Source: Pelotomaculum schinkii (GTDB lineage Bacteria > Bacillota > Desulfotomaculia > Desulfotomaculales > Pelotomaculaceae). From it: 64,000 nucleotides of DNA. The stretch is from positions 1,048,885-1,112,884 of the forward strand of contig NZ_QFGA01000002.1 of NCBI RefSeq assembly GCF_004369205.1. The letters run 5' to 3'. The notes below the pieces were generated by a model, which was not told where the DNA came from, did no database searches, and saw only the letters and a list, made by a program, of their open reading frames with translations. The position numbers and the translations under genes were made by a program. Positions 1 to 7,810 of this stretch are shown piece after piece; positions within the stretch are counted from its first letter, which is position 1; the number at the start of each line of letters is the position of its first letter.

Positions 1-196
1 GCATCTCGATAAACTCAATGCCCTTGCAGCTTGATTTAGATTTAGAACCTTTCAAAAAACTTTCAGCCAGGGTAAGAATTTCTTTCTGCCTTTCAGTTGG
101 TGATTTAAAAAAACCAACTATAAAATCGTAAATTTTTTGACCAATTTCAACATCTTGATCTTTGCAATTAACAATAACCACGCTGTTTTGTAACAC
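1..196 (-). CDS. hypothetical protein, partial (C-terminus outside window)
   Basis: An open frame of 65 codons runs off the left edge of the window. It starts with GTG at 194-196, preceded by an AGGAG ribosome site with about 9 nt spacing, which is why I accept it. The visible N-terminus is a short beta-type segment followed by a Lys/Ser-rich helical stretch. I do not recognise a family. Its neighbours are mobile-element debris. Confidence 0.45.
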   Translation of the reverse strand, partial: MLQNSVVIVNCKDQDVEIGQKIYDFIVGFFKSPTERQKEILTLAESFLKGSKSKSSCKGIEFIEM

Positions 197-323
197 CTAG
201 CACGACTCCTTTGTTTTTTACATTATTCATCTTTCAGGTAGCAAAGGTAAGTATTTAGTATTTAGTATTAAATCTCACCTTAGTAAGTACCAATAAATCC
301 AATAGATGCAAACTTACCTTCAT

Positions 324-536
324 CTATTTACCTTGAATAATCTCATCCTTAAATACAACAATTAAATTCTCTGGAGCATTGAAAAACGTGTAGTAAAAAC
401 TTCGAAGCTCCTCTTTTACAACGTCCAACAGTTTTTCCCTTTCATCAAGTCTCCCCGGAGGGGAGATATAGAGGGGCAAAACCCCTTTAAACAAAACCCG
501 CCGTTTAAAACCGCCGTCCGGCTTTAGCCTAGTCAA
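324..536 (-). CDS. doubtful small ORF
   Basis: A 70-codon frame whose second half (about residues 29-70) reads like real protein, amphipathic and ending in a charged segment. Its first 30 codons overlap the closing stem of a structured RNA candidate and a second hairpin-forming GC-rich stretch. It may be the tail of a gene whose beginning was replaced. I recognise no family and see no good ribosome site. Confidence 0.2.
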   Translation of the reverse strand: MTRLKPDGGFKRRVLFKGVLPLYISPPGRLDEREKLLDVVKEELRSFYYTFFNAPENLIVVFKDEIIQGK

Positions 537-706
537 AGTACTGCGCGGTTTCCCTGGTGCAAGGGGCGGCCGCTTTTTGGCCGGGTTGGGAGGGATACCG
601 GACTGATTCCTACCTCAAAGGAATGCCCAGGAGAATATGCTCACGGCCTTTACCCCTTACGCCAGGGTGTAATGTGCTAGGCTAAAATAAAGTCCGGACG
701 GCGGTT
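509..706 (-). ncRNA. structured RNA candidate, possibly omega-RNA/HEARO-like
   Basis: Two nested inverted repeats close a compact domain: 509-521 pairs with 694-706 (13 bp, all Watson-Crick) and 524-532 pairs with 677-685 (9 bp). About 145 nt of GC-rich sequence lie between them. Read on the minus strand, the interior has stretches (GGGGTAAAGGCCGTGAGCAT and GAGGTAGGAATCAGTCC) that remind me of the RNAs beside IscB nucleases, but no iscB or tnpB gene is visible next to it. Strand and family are inferences; the long closing helix is directly visible. Confidence 0.4.
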
Positions 707-872
707 AAAAAAGCTCCGCACTAGCGAAGCTTCCTTGTAGGCCAAAGAGAATACATCCAAAATGGCCCAAAATTATATATAGGTTTTCTGGTTCTGCCGC
801 CATCGTCAAAATTGCAAAGACAAAATAACCGGCATAAAGCCGGTTATTATTTGTGAAATCACGTATCCGTTT

Positions 873-1160
873 TTATATAATTTCAGTTTCAATTTTCTCT
901 GTAATCCACATGCGGATTAAAGTTTGATATGGTAGCCCTTTCTTACCGGCGATTTTTTTAACGGCATCTATTTGGTTAGGCTCCAAACGCAGAGTGACAG
1001 GCTTTTTAAGCTCTCGTCTTTTTAATATTTCTTCCTCTAGTTCTTGTGCAACTTCAATATCTAAAGGCTCAAAATCATCAAGAAACTCCGCGCTGTCATG
1101 ATTATCCCAAAAGCGGGCTTCTTCTTCTTCAGTTTTAAACTCAGGTATTTCTTTGGCCAT
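873..1160 (-). CDS. brnA: BrnA-type antitoxin
   Basis: A 95-residue acidic protein with a C-terminal ribbon-helix-helix-like segment (VTLRLEPNQIDAVKKIA, then GLPYQTLIRMW), as in BrnA/CopG-type antitoxins that bind DNA and neutralise a partner RNase. I choose the ATG at 1158-1160, seven codons inside the longest frame, because a purine-rich GGGGGG site lies just upstream and the start then sits directly behind the toxin stop at 1162. In this family the antitoxin represses the shared operon. The partner toxin upstream is frameshifted, so this antitoxin may be an orphan. Confidence 0.75.
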   Translation of the reverse strand: MAKEIPEFKTEEEEARFWDNHDSAEFLDDFEPLDIEVAQELEEEILKRRELKKPVTLRLEPNQIDAVKKIAGKKGLPYQTLIRMWITEKIETEII

Positions 1161-1161
1161 A

Positions 1162-1435
1162 TTACCAACCCCCCCTTTCACGAAGGTAATAGCGTCTTTC
1201 TGATTGGGTCATGTCTCTCGCCGTTATTACCCGAACAATACCACCTGGTTTGAGGGCAGCAACCACTAAAATATATCGTCCAGGGTCAGTTACTCCATTA
1301 TACCAATAAACGCCTTTCCCGGCCTTTGCGAAATAGAGCGTCCAGAAATGCTTCTTCGGCTTCATCAGGTGTTAGGTTGTGCTTTGCTATATGTTCAATA
1401 TTTCTGTTATCCCAACCGAATTTACTAATTTTCAA
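1162..1435 (-). pseudogene. brnT: BrnT-type toxin, frameshifted
   Basis: Two reading frames together make one BrnT-like RNase toxin of about 90 residues. The first frame, from a TTG at 1433-1435, encodes FGWDNRNIEHIAKHNLTPDE, the BrnT N-terminus with its His. It stops at a TAA at 1298-1300. The second frame continues with YNGVTDPGRYILVV and the family signature RVITARDMTQSERRYY, and ends at 1162. A one-base change near 1298-1310 explains the break. A sequencing error or programmed frameshift cannot be excluded. Confidence 0.65.
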
Positions 1436-1517
1436 TTATCTTTAATATATTACCATGTATTTACAATGTCAATACATTATATTCATACATATATATTTAC
1501 ATTGACCGGTGCCAGCC

Positions 1518-1592
1518 GGACGGATAAATGGACGGCGTTTAAAAAGCCTAATATAATTATATAAGTACGGAAAAGGACGGATAAATGGACGG
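1518..1592. repeat. direct repeat of an 18-bp GGACGG motif
   Basis: The 18-mer GGACGGATAAATGGACGG occurs at 1518-1535 and again at 1575-1592. Related GGACGGAG words follow near 1609 and 1674. The surrounding 200 bases carry no gene. The repeat resembles the GGACGGCGG stem of the structured RNA at 509-706, suggesting decayed copies of one element. Confidence 0.6.
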
Positions 1593-1853
1593 AGTGTAGT
1601 TTCTAAGGACGGAGTTTTATTTTAACTTAAAAAGTCTTGCACCACGCGGCACTGCCGCGTGTGTGTTCTATTAGGACGGAGTCCTCTTATCCTGCCTTTC
1701 ATCGCCTGCCTTTCATCGCGCGGGAGCCCAAATTTGAGATTATAAGTTTCACCTGCGGGACCGGAAAAAAATGGTCTCAATGCCGGCATTTCAAACCCAT
1801 GTCCCTTCCTTGCCATAGCCTGTGGGCCTGCTGTATCTCAAACCTGCAAGATA

Positions 1854-1934
1854 CCTCAATTTTTAATTTGGAAGGGCTAGACTGGCGTTGTGGTTTTCAA
1901 GGCCAGTCTAGTCCTTCCAAATTAAAAATTGAGG
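1854..1934. repeat. 33-bp near-perfect inverted repeat (long hairpin)
   Basis: The arms 1854-1886 and 1902-1934 are complementary over 33 bases with a single G-T pair and a 15-base loop. This is far longer than a normal terminator and there is no T-run. The left arm and its preceding word GTATCTCAAACCTGCA recur in degenerate form near 2273-2320. It is probably a miniature mobile element or an end of one. Confidence 0.6.
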
Positions 1935-2323
1935 CACCCCTTCCGGACCGGAAGTAACAGGCAACCTTCCATGGTATAAGCCGTCATACTTGGCAGCCAG
2001 GCAACACGATGAGGGCTGCACGGAACGACCAGTAAAAGCTACAGAACAATACCTGCGGAGCAGGATTTGCCTTCGCAGCTCAAAAGACCAGAACACAAAA
2101 AGCCTGCGTAGGCACAAAAAGCCTCTCGGCGTGGGGCAATCCAACCAAACATGGGAAAGAAAAAAAGACCAAACCCACCCCTTTATGCACTCTTTAAGAG
2201 TACCGCCAGGCAACGCAGTAAGCCGAATGGCGGCTTATTGAACGAAAGATTTTCGATTTGCCCCAGGCGCCGGTATCTCAGACCTGCCAAAATCCTTAAT
2301 TCTTACTTTTGAAGGAATAGCAT

Positions 2324-2348
2324 TAATACTAGTATAGCGCTAGTATTA
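2324..2348. repeat. hairpin with a second copy at 2903-2923
   Basis: A 9-bp inverted repeat (2324-2332 with 2340-2348) lies inside ACTAGTATAGCGCTAGTATT. Nearly the same 20-21 bases occur again at 2903-2923 with one change. The two copies bracket about 550 bp that includes a possible transposase remnant, so they could be ends or target scars of a dead element. Confidence 0.5.
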
Positions 2349-2586
2349 TGCTATATTCATTGATAATTCAGCACTAGACCGGGGCTATCCTTGGCATTAA
2401 ATAACAACGATGCCAGCCACCACACACCACTGCCATATGCAACCGGGCCAAGAGAGTTCGCGGATTAATTGGACCTAGTGGCCTATATATTAGCCGGAGG
2501 GTTAAGCTTGAGATAGTTCGACTGCAGCAGACCCTGGTGGAAGCCAGGGGATGCAAGGGAGTGCTAGCTCAAGGTTAATCCCGTAG

Positions 2587-2612
2587 GCGGATGTTATCAT
2601 GATAACATCCGC
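2587..2612. repeat. perfect 26-bp palindrome
   Basis: Bases 2587-2612 are identical to their own reverse complement, centred on ATCATGAT. With no loop it is more like a protein-binding or resolution site than a terminator. It lies directly before an open frame that may be a transposase remnant. Confidence 0.55.
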
Positions 2613-2615
2613 TAA

Positions 2616-2834
2616 CATCAAACATACAACCGTTATTTTGTTAACATTTTTCAAACGCTGTTTTGCGCCGAGACAGATGCGCTCCATAATATGCAGCTCC
2701 TCCGGTACTTGGTGGCCAACAACCTCCGCTGGCACCACGGTCAGGCCCAGGGGGGCAGCCCCGTACCGATGCGGACGATCAAGGTCCTCCAGCTCACTGG
2801 TGGTTTTGAAAAAATCGAAAAGACCTTATTTTAA
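2616..2834 (+). pseudogene. possible transposase C-terminal remnant
   Basis: A 72-codon open frame follows a TAA at 2613-2615 and ends with TAA at 2832-2834. It contains LLRYLVANNLRWHHG and later MRTIKVLQLTGG, a style seen at the C-termini of IS4-like transposases. It has no convincing start or ribosome site and is flanked by short repeats. The family call is a guess from residue pattern only. Confidence 0.25.
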
Positions 2835-2992
2835 GGTCCATACTAACCGCCTACGGGATAGGAACGCAATATCTCCCTCATGGCTCTGTTGGAATATAGG
2901 CACTAGTATAGTGCTAGTATTAGCATGCTAGCACAGGTATAGCATGCACGCTTTTCCATGATTTCACAGTACTAGTGCAACACTATCCCTAG

Positions 2993-3034
2993 GACGAAGG
3001 ACAATTATTTCACGTGAAATAATTGCCCTTCGTC
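2993..3034. terminator. 42-bp near-perfect palindrome, likely terminator
   Basis: Arms 2993-3013 and 3014-3034 match with one mismatch and meet at TTTCACGTGAAA. It begins one base after the stop codon of the minus-strand zinc-finger gene. It has no clear T-run, so it could instead be a protein-binding palindrome. Confidence 0.5.
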
Positions 3035-3235
3035 TTATACGTTGCTATAAAATGTTATGCCCTCCTTAACAAGCTGATCCACTCTGGCCATCACGATAGA
3101 GGTCATCATTTCCTCTCCGCACATCTGGCATTGAACAACCGGTACATCTTTGACTACTGTTCCCAAGTAGTTAAAAATGATTTTAACTGGCTTGATATTT
3201 TTACTGCCGCAACTTTCGCATCTGTGTATTAACAT
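3035..3235 (-). CDS. YgiT-type zinc finger protein (MqsA N-terminal-like)
   Basis: A 66-residue protein with two CxxC pairs: CESC at residues 6-9 and CQMC at about 36-39, followed by GEE. This is the layout of the small zinc-finger domain found alone or at the N-terminus of MqsA antitoxins. The ATG at 3235 follows an AGGGGGG ribosome site. In other genomes such proteins sit beside a DUF4258-type toxin. Here the gene upstream is a frameshifted ORF that does not look like DUF4258, so a toxin-antitoxin role is only possible, not shown. Confidence 0.75.
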   Translation of the reverse strand: MLIHRCESCGSKNIKPVKIIFNYLGTVVKDVPVVQCQMCGEEMMTSIVMARVDQLVKEGITFYSNV

Positions 3236-3284
3236 ATTCCCCCCTAAACCATATATTCTAGCCTGAAGGCATTGATACTGTGAA

Positions 3285-3547
3285 TTAAATTATACATCTA
3301 ATCCCTCCCAAACAATAAATAATATACAATTTTACGCTATTTATTTCAATAGTTTCGTGCCCTGCATAGCTGATACACAAGCTACTGCCGGAACTACTCA
3401 CACAGCTGGTTTTTAATTTATTTACAGCAGGGATTATACCCTCGGTACCATATTTAACTCCAACTACTAAATCATATTTCCACTTATAATTTTCACCTAT
3501 TTTATAATGTTGCTTGAATTATTACCAATTTTTAGAATCTTAGCCAT
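3285..3547 (-). pseudogene. frameshifted hypothetical gene
   Basis: A well-placed ATG at 3545-3547 follows an AGGGGG ribosome site (7 nt spacing) and opens MAKILKIGNNSSN, which stops after 16 codons. The +1 frame then stays open for about 75 codons (YKIGENYKWKYDLVVGVKYG onward) to a TAA at 3285-3287. The two halves read as one protein after a one-base repair near 3500. I do not recognise the family. The next gene is the zinc-finger protein on the same strand. Confidence 0.35.
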
Positions 3548-3683
3548 CTATAAACCCCCTAATTAAAGTTTAAAAAGGTCATTACTAGTGCAACACTATC
3601 CCTGTTACATCATAAGCACTAGCCCTACACTAACCCTAATTTATTAACCTAGTAAATAGCTAGCTTAATGCAATTATTGCAAT

Positions 3684-4598
3684 TCACAAATACAAAGTTC
3701 TTATAAAAGCTTTCTTCTTGTCAGTAGACGATGATTTCTTGGTATTTTTGTTGTTGCTATGATCTCTTCTTGAAGTTGTTTTTGCTCTGGCAGGTTGATC
3801 GGGTTTTATGTCATTTTCTAACGCATACCTTAGCCATCCTCCCACCCTTTTGATATCGGCACCTCGGTATAGCTGTCGTCGTAGTTCTGAAAGTACTGAA
3901 TCAACCTTCGCTAATGAGTAATCCCTAACGATTTCTTGTGCAAAACTAACTGAGACATCGGCTCCGGCTACTGCCCGGACGTTTGCGCGGATGATCTCCC
4001 ATGCCGGTAGTTCGTCTAGTCTTTTTTCTTCCCGGGCCGGCAGCAGTTCCTGATTGCCATCTTCAAACATAGCAGCTACCGGCAAATCAAAAGCAGCTCC
4101 GTCATTTACGACAATGCTGCTTGCCTGGTCATCCTTTGAAATTACTTCCACATTGGTAGCTTCTTCAACAACAACATTATTTTCTACTGAGTATTCTTTG
4201 TACGACATACATGTCGTGTCCGGACCTGGCATATTTGTCGTATTCGGATGCGACATATTTGTCGTGTCCGGCATTTTCAGGCGTTCCACAGTTTTTATAT
4301 CTTTTATATAGTAGACATTGGTCTGGTTCTGCCCACGTCGTCGCCAGGTGATGAGGCCGTACTCCCGTAGCTCAATGAGGTATCTTTGAACCTGCCTAGT
4401 ACTGATTTCAGCAACTTGTGCAAGGCGTTCCTGGCCGGGAAAACACTCATTTTCCTGCCATGCGAACATCATCAATAGGCCATAGATAAGCTTTGCCCCG
4501 ATACTTAATCCCCTCGCCATCATTACGGCATTAGGAACCGATGTAAAGCCTTTCTTAAGTTTGGGGTTCTCCATGATAAGCGTTTTGTCTGTCATCAT
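3684..4598 (-). CDS. winged-helix replication-initiator-like protein
   Basis: About 304 residues. Residues 1-90 form a winged helix typical of plasmid and phage replication or DnaD-type proteins (PNAVMMARGLSIGAKLIYGLL, then ERLAQVAEISTRQVQRYLIEL and GLITWRRRG). A low-complexity linker repeats TTNM three times, then comes an acidic region and a basic Lys/Ser-rich tail. I choose the ATG at 4596-4598 because GGCGGAGGC precedes it and ATGATGA overlaps the stop of the upstream gene. The upstream gene is a short paralogue. Such proteins are common on integrative elements; the role here is inferred. Confidence 0.65.
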   Translation of the reverse strand: MMTDKTLIMENPKLKKGFTSVPNAVMMARGLSIGAKLIYGLLMMFAWQENECFPGQERLAQVAEISTRQVQRYLIELREYGLITWRRRGQNQTNVYYIKDIKTVERLKMPDTTNMSHPNTTNMPGPDTTCMSYKEYSVENNVVVEEATNVEVISKDDQASSIVVNDGAAFDLPVAAMFEDGNQELLPAREEKRLDELPAWEIIRANVRAVAGADVSVSFAQEIVRDYSLAKVDSVLSELRRQLYRGADIKRVGGWLRYALENDIKPDQPARAKTTSRRDHSNNKNTKKSSSTDKKKAFIRTLYL

Positions 4599-4864
4599 AT
4601 AGCCTCCGCCTCCCGGATCAGCCGGTGTTGCTGGAGCTCGATAACACATTTCCGGATCTTCTTTCTATCACTTCCGGTAAACTCTGCAAGGTAGCTCTCC
4701 GTAATCTTATCACTACGCCAGGTTAACATGAGGAATATTGAAAATAGGGCTTTAGACTCAAGAGATAATGTTTGTAATTTAAGCACGGAATTAGGAACCG
4801 AAGTCAGACCGTCCCTCATGGTGGGATCAAGAAAAATCAAATCCTTAGATTTATTTTTTGTCAT
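4595..4864 (-). CDS. small winged-helix protein, paralogue of the next gene
   Basis: An 89-residue protein that aligns over its full length with the N-terminal winged helix of the downstream gene: GLTSVPNSVLKLQTLSLESK against GFTSVPNAVMMARGLSIGAK, and both end in an IEL-x5-LI helix. Its stop overlaps the start of that gene by 4 bases, so the two are translationally coupled. It may be a truncated duplicate acting as a DNA-binding regulator. A GAGGTG ribosome site precedes the ATG at 4864. Confidence 0.6.
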   Translation of the reverse strand: MTKNKSKDLIFLDPTMRDGLTSVPNSVLKLQTLSLESKALFSIFLMLTWRSDKITESYLAEFTGSDRKKIRKCVIELQQHRLIREAEAI

Positions 4865-5052
4865 CTTTAATACACCTCACTAGTCTAATGTCTAATCTGG
4901 GTGAAATAAAATAGCCGGGCGATTTTATCGACCGGTCAGAGCATTATAAATGCATCAAAACATTTTATTTTCCCTTAATAAACATCCATTTCCGTAGTGA
5001 GGTTTTTAACACAAGTCCCGCCTCCGACACCAAAAAATGCCCAGTTTTCAAG

Positions 5053-5098
5053 GCTTCCGGGATTTCGACCGGAAGCTTTTTGCTTTGCTTTTTTGGTC
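5053..5098 (+). terminator. rho-independent terminator-like hairpin
   Basis: GCTTCCGG at 5053-5060 pairs with CCGGAAGC at 5069-5076 and is followed by a T-rich run. No complete plus-strand gene precedes it, so it may be a leftover of a lost gene. It overlaps the start of the recombinase leader repeat. The rest of 4865-5052 shows no gene. Confidence 0.45.
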
Positions 5099-5133
5099 GT
5101 ATTTTGCTCAGGACGTATGTGATCATACTTCTT
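5067..5133 (+). repeat. recombinase leader repeat, copy A
   Basis: These 67 bases match 23261-23327 at 64 positions. Similarity continues more weakly down to the MGKRRKN/MGNRRKN start codons of the two short frames that follow. It is the upstream region of an integrase gene present twice in the window. Confidence 0.7.
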
Positions 5134-5196
5134 TGTAGCGTGCGGGATGGGGTGTCAGCCGCGTACAACTTTTTGCATGGAGGGATCGCGCACATC

Positions 5197-5424
5197 ATGG
5201 GTAAAAGGAGAAAAAATGAGCTTCAGCCTTTGACTGAACAAACGGCAGTAAAACTCTTTAAAGAAACCGTACCAGATTTTGAAGAAGCAGAAAGGCTTTT
5301 TTATGCTAACGAGAAAGCCAAGAACCGGCAGAAACGCACCATAGCCTGGCACCGAGAAAATATTCATGTCTTCAAAAAAGCCATGCGGGAGCAGGGTATC
5401 GAATTAAATATACCTCCGGCTTGA
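5197..5424 (+). pseudogene. tyrosine recombinase, N-terminal fragment
   Basis: A 75-residue frame starting at ATG 5197, with a GGAGGG site about 11 bases upstream. Residues 25-60 (PDFEEAERLFYANEKAKNRQ and TIAWHRENIHVFKKAM) resemble the SAM-like core-binding domain of tyrosine recombinases. The catalytic domain is absent. The stop at 5422-5424 directly abuts the stop of the histidine kinase on the other strand, as if the gene was cut at a recombination junction. It could still be expressed as a small DNA-binding protein. Confidence 0.45.
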
Positions 5425-7005
5425 TTAATATTTCCGGTTATAAGATGGGAAATTTATGTTAAAAGTCGTTCCCTTACCCAATTGACTCGTGACATCTATG
5501 CTGCCGCCTTGTAACTGAACCAGCTTTTTCACAATCACCAACCCCAGACCGCTCCCTTTTTCCTGCAGGTAACCGCCGCGCTGGTTCTTGACCTGGTAAA
5601 ACCTGTCCCAAATGTGCGGCAGGTCTTCGGGGGCTATACCAATACCATCATCCTCAATGGTCAGTACCACTTCACCCTGGCGGACCTCCACCCCAACCCT
5701 GACGGTACCGTTCTCGGTGGCCCGGACAGCATTCTTCAGCAAGTTCCTGATAATCTGTTCCATTCGGTCAACATCACCGAGCACGACTGCGTTTTCTGTT
5801 TTCTTCTCGAACAGAATCGAGGTATTTTTGTTAGCGGCCACTGCCTCCATGGACATGGCTACACCTTGGGCCAGGGCGTTCAAGTCCACCGGCAGTTTTT
5901 CCACGGCGATATTACCGCTTTCCAGCCGGCTTAATGCCAATAAGTCATCTACCAGCCTGGTGATATGCACCGTTTGAGTGTAAATCGTATCCAAGTACCT
6001 TTCCAGCAAAGCTTCATCTTGCACCATACCGTCCCGGATAACTTCTACAAATCCCTGAACAGCAGTTAGAGGAGTACGCAACTCATGTGATATCTCCGCA
6101 AATAGCCGGGCTCTTCCTTCTTCCATTCTACGGCTTTCGGCCTGTATCTCCCGCAGTCGCATTGCCAGTTTATTGAGCTGACCGGTAAGGACATTGATTT
6201 CATCCAGTGGCCGTTCCTCAGAGCTTAAAATGTAACTCCCCCTGCCGATCTCCGCCACGTTTGTAGCCAAACGGGAAATCGGCCTGGAGATGGACATGGC
6301 CAGGTAAACGGAAACAATAATAATAATTACCAGTATGGCCATCCACCCAATTACCAGGTACAAACGTATTTTGTTTAAAGAAAGGTCGAGATTGGATGGA
6401 TCCGTTTCAAGCAGAATGCCGTTTTCAATGACCTCTTCGTGGTCGTTGTTACCCATGGGGACAACGGCGACAAAGATGGGCTGACCTGTTTCCTGGTCAA
6501 CCGCCCGGGTAATTAAGGTTTCATCTTTGTCGAGTAATTTGACGAATTTTGCATCCACCTGGCTGCCGGGCACCACTTTCTGCTCCTCTGAGGTGCCCAT
6601 GATCTTTCCTTCCCGGTCAAAGATCGTAATCCTGGCGTCAAATATATCAGCCAAAAATTTCAACAAGTCCTGTCTATCGTGGATCCATTCATTTGTTTGC
6701 CCGGCAGGTGGAGCCTCCCATGTTTGGTCATTTTGCTGGAGCAAGGCAAAGTTTATCCGCTTGGCCTTGCGTAACAACTCCTGTTGGACCTGATCATAGG
6801 TTACTTGTTTCATTATAAAGCTTGAAAACATCATCAGGGCTACCAGACCGAAAACAAAAACTGTCACATTGGTAAACAAAATCCTGGTGTAAATATTTTT
6901 GTTAAATTGTTCCCGCAGCAAACGCTTGATCTTGATACAGAACCTGCCTGCGGCACGGATTGTTAAATGAAGCCTTTCCTTGCCCTGCCGGAGATAAGAA
7001 TTCAC
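5425..7005 (-). CDS. two-component sensor histidine kinase (HAMP, HisKA, HATPase_c)
   Basis: A membrane sensor kinase of 526 residues. In order: a cytoplasmic basic N-terminus, TM1 (about 42-66), an extracellular sensor of about 140 residues, TM2 (about 205-230), HAMP, the HisKA box with phospho-acceptor His in FAEISHELRTPL, the N box (NLLKNAVRATEN), G1 (EDDGIGI), the F box (WDRFYQ) and G2 (KGSGLGL). I use the GTG at 7003-7005, which overlaps the regulator stop (GTGA) and has a GGGAG site. It should phosphorylate the regulator encoded just upstream. Layout is ResE/PhoR/WalK-like; the signal is unknown. Confidence 0.88.
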   Translation of the reverse strand: MNSYLRQGKERLHLTIRAAGRFCIKIKRLLREQFNKNIYTRILFTNVTVFVFGLVALMMFSSFIMKQVTYDQVQQELLRKAKRINFALLQQNDQTWEAPPAGQTNEWIHDRQDLLKFLADIFDARITIFDREGKIMGTSEEQKVVPGSQVDAKFVKLLDKDETLITRAVDQETGQPIFVAVVPMGNNDHEEVIENGILLETDPSNLDLSLNKIRLYLVIGWMAILVIIIIVSVYLAMSISRPISRLATNVAEIGRGSYILSSEERPLDEINVLTGQLNKLAMRLREIQAESRRMEEGRARLFAEISHELRTPLTAVQGFVEVIRDGMVQDEALLERYLDTIYTQTVHITRLVDDLLALSRLESGNIAVEKLPVDLNALAQGVAMSMEAVAANKNTSILFEKKTENAVVLGDVDRMEQIIRNLLKNAVRATENGTVRVGVEVRQGEVVLTIEDDGIGIAPEDLPHIWDRFYQVKNQRGGYLQEKGSGLGLVIVKKLVQLQGGSIDVTSQLGKGTTFNINFPSYNRKY

Positions 7006-7712
7006 GATGTAGTCTCTCCCTCTCTGACAGGAGGTGTAAACTGGTATCCCACACCCCAAACAGTTGTCAAGTATTCATGGGATAAGGACGCCAGCTTTGT
7101 CCGCAGCCTGCGAATGTGGACATCCACCGTACGCTGATCACCGAAGTAATCATATCCCCAGACAGCCGTTAACAGTTCTTGCCTGGTGAAAACCCGCCGG
7201 GGATTCTGAGCCAGGTAATAGAGCAAATCAAATTCTTTGGGAGTAACTTCTGTTTCTTTACCGTCAACCAAAACACTCCTGATATCGGCCTGGATTTCCA
7301 GCCCCGGGTATTTTATTTTCCAGTTCGTTATCGTGTCAACCGGTTGGGTACGGCGCAGCACCGCTTTTATTCTGGCTACCAACTCCCTGGGGCTAAAAGG
7401 TTTGGAAACATAGTCATCAGCCCCCATTTCCAGCCCCAGAACACGGTCCGCTTCTTCTCCTTTGGCTGTAAGCATGATGATGGGAATCATGCGTATCTCC
7501 CTTAAATTGCGACATAGCGTAAGCCCGTCCTTACCCGGAAGCATAATGTCCATTATTACTACATCGGGATTCTCCCGGTCGAACGCGGGCAGGACCAAGT
7601 CACCGTTGTTTACCCCGATAACTTCAAAACCTTCCCTTTCACCGTACAACTTGACAAGTTCCAGTACGTTTTGGTCGTCATCAACTACCAACACCTTACC
7701 CCAATACGGCAT
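7002..7712 (-). CDS. OmpR/PhoB-family response regulator
   Basis: A 236-residue DNA-binding regulator. The receiver domain (about 5-118) has the acidic pair DDD, the phospho-acceptor Asp in VIMDIMLPGKDG, Thr in MLTAKG and Lys in SKPFSPREL. The C-terminal winged helix (about 138-230) has TPKEFDLLYYLAQNP and RTVDVHIRRLRTKL. I place the start at ATG 7712, after GAGGGGGAAAATA, ten codons inside the longest frame. It is co-transcribed with the kinase, 4-bp overlap. Targets are unknown; the PGA locus lies divergently about 900 bp away. Confidence 0.9.
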   Translation of the reverse strand: MPYWGKVLVVDDDQNVLELVKLYGEREGFEVIGVNNGDLVLPAFDRENPDVVIMDIMLPGKDGLTLCRNLREIRMIPIIMLTAKGEEADRVLGLEMGADDYVSKPFSPRELVARIKAVLRRTQPVDTITNWKIKYPGLEIQADIRSVLVDGKETEVTPKEFDLLYYLAQNPRRVFTRQELLTAVWGYDYFGDQRTVDVHIRRLRTKLASLSHEYLTTVWGVGYQFTPPVREGETTS

Positions 7713-7763
7713 TATTTTCCCCCTCGGTTCCCCCCTCGGCAACCTTTCAACTTTTATCCTCGC

Positions 7764-7810
7764 ACAGCCTGCAAGACCCCGTCCTCTCAGGCCGGGGATT
7801 AACAGGCTGT
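7764..7810. repeat. nested hairpin, possible IS200/IS605-type end
   Basis: An outer stem (7764-7771 with 7803-7810) encloses an inner CCCCG/CGGGG stem (7777-7781 with 7793-7797). The inner CCCCGTCCTCTCAGGCCGGGG resembles the end hairpins of IS200/IS605-family elements, but no transposase or tnpB is present. The rest of 7811-8499 is AT-rich with no convincing gene; a 60-codon minus-strand frame at 8223-8405 lacks a ribosome site. Confidence 0.35.

Larger units (their letters stand above)
2971..3603. repeat. 20-bp direct repeat pair flanking the zinc-finger gene
   Basis: The 20-mer ACTAGTGCAACACTATCCCT is present at 2971-2990 and exactly again at 3584-3603. Between the copies lie the YgiT-type gene and a frameshifted ORF, so this roughly 600-bp block may have been inserted or excised as a unit. 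Confidence 0.55.

Noticed and set aside
1637..2556. Several 60-110 codon frames on both strands
   Set aside because: They overlap repeats and hairpins, contradict each other and have no ribosome sites or protein-like patterns.
4965..5198. 77-codon minus-strand frame
   Set aside because: It runs through a terminator-like hairpin and the recombinase leader, and no family is visible.
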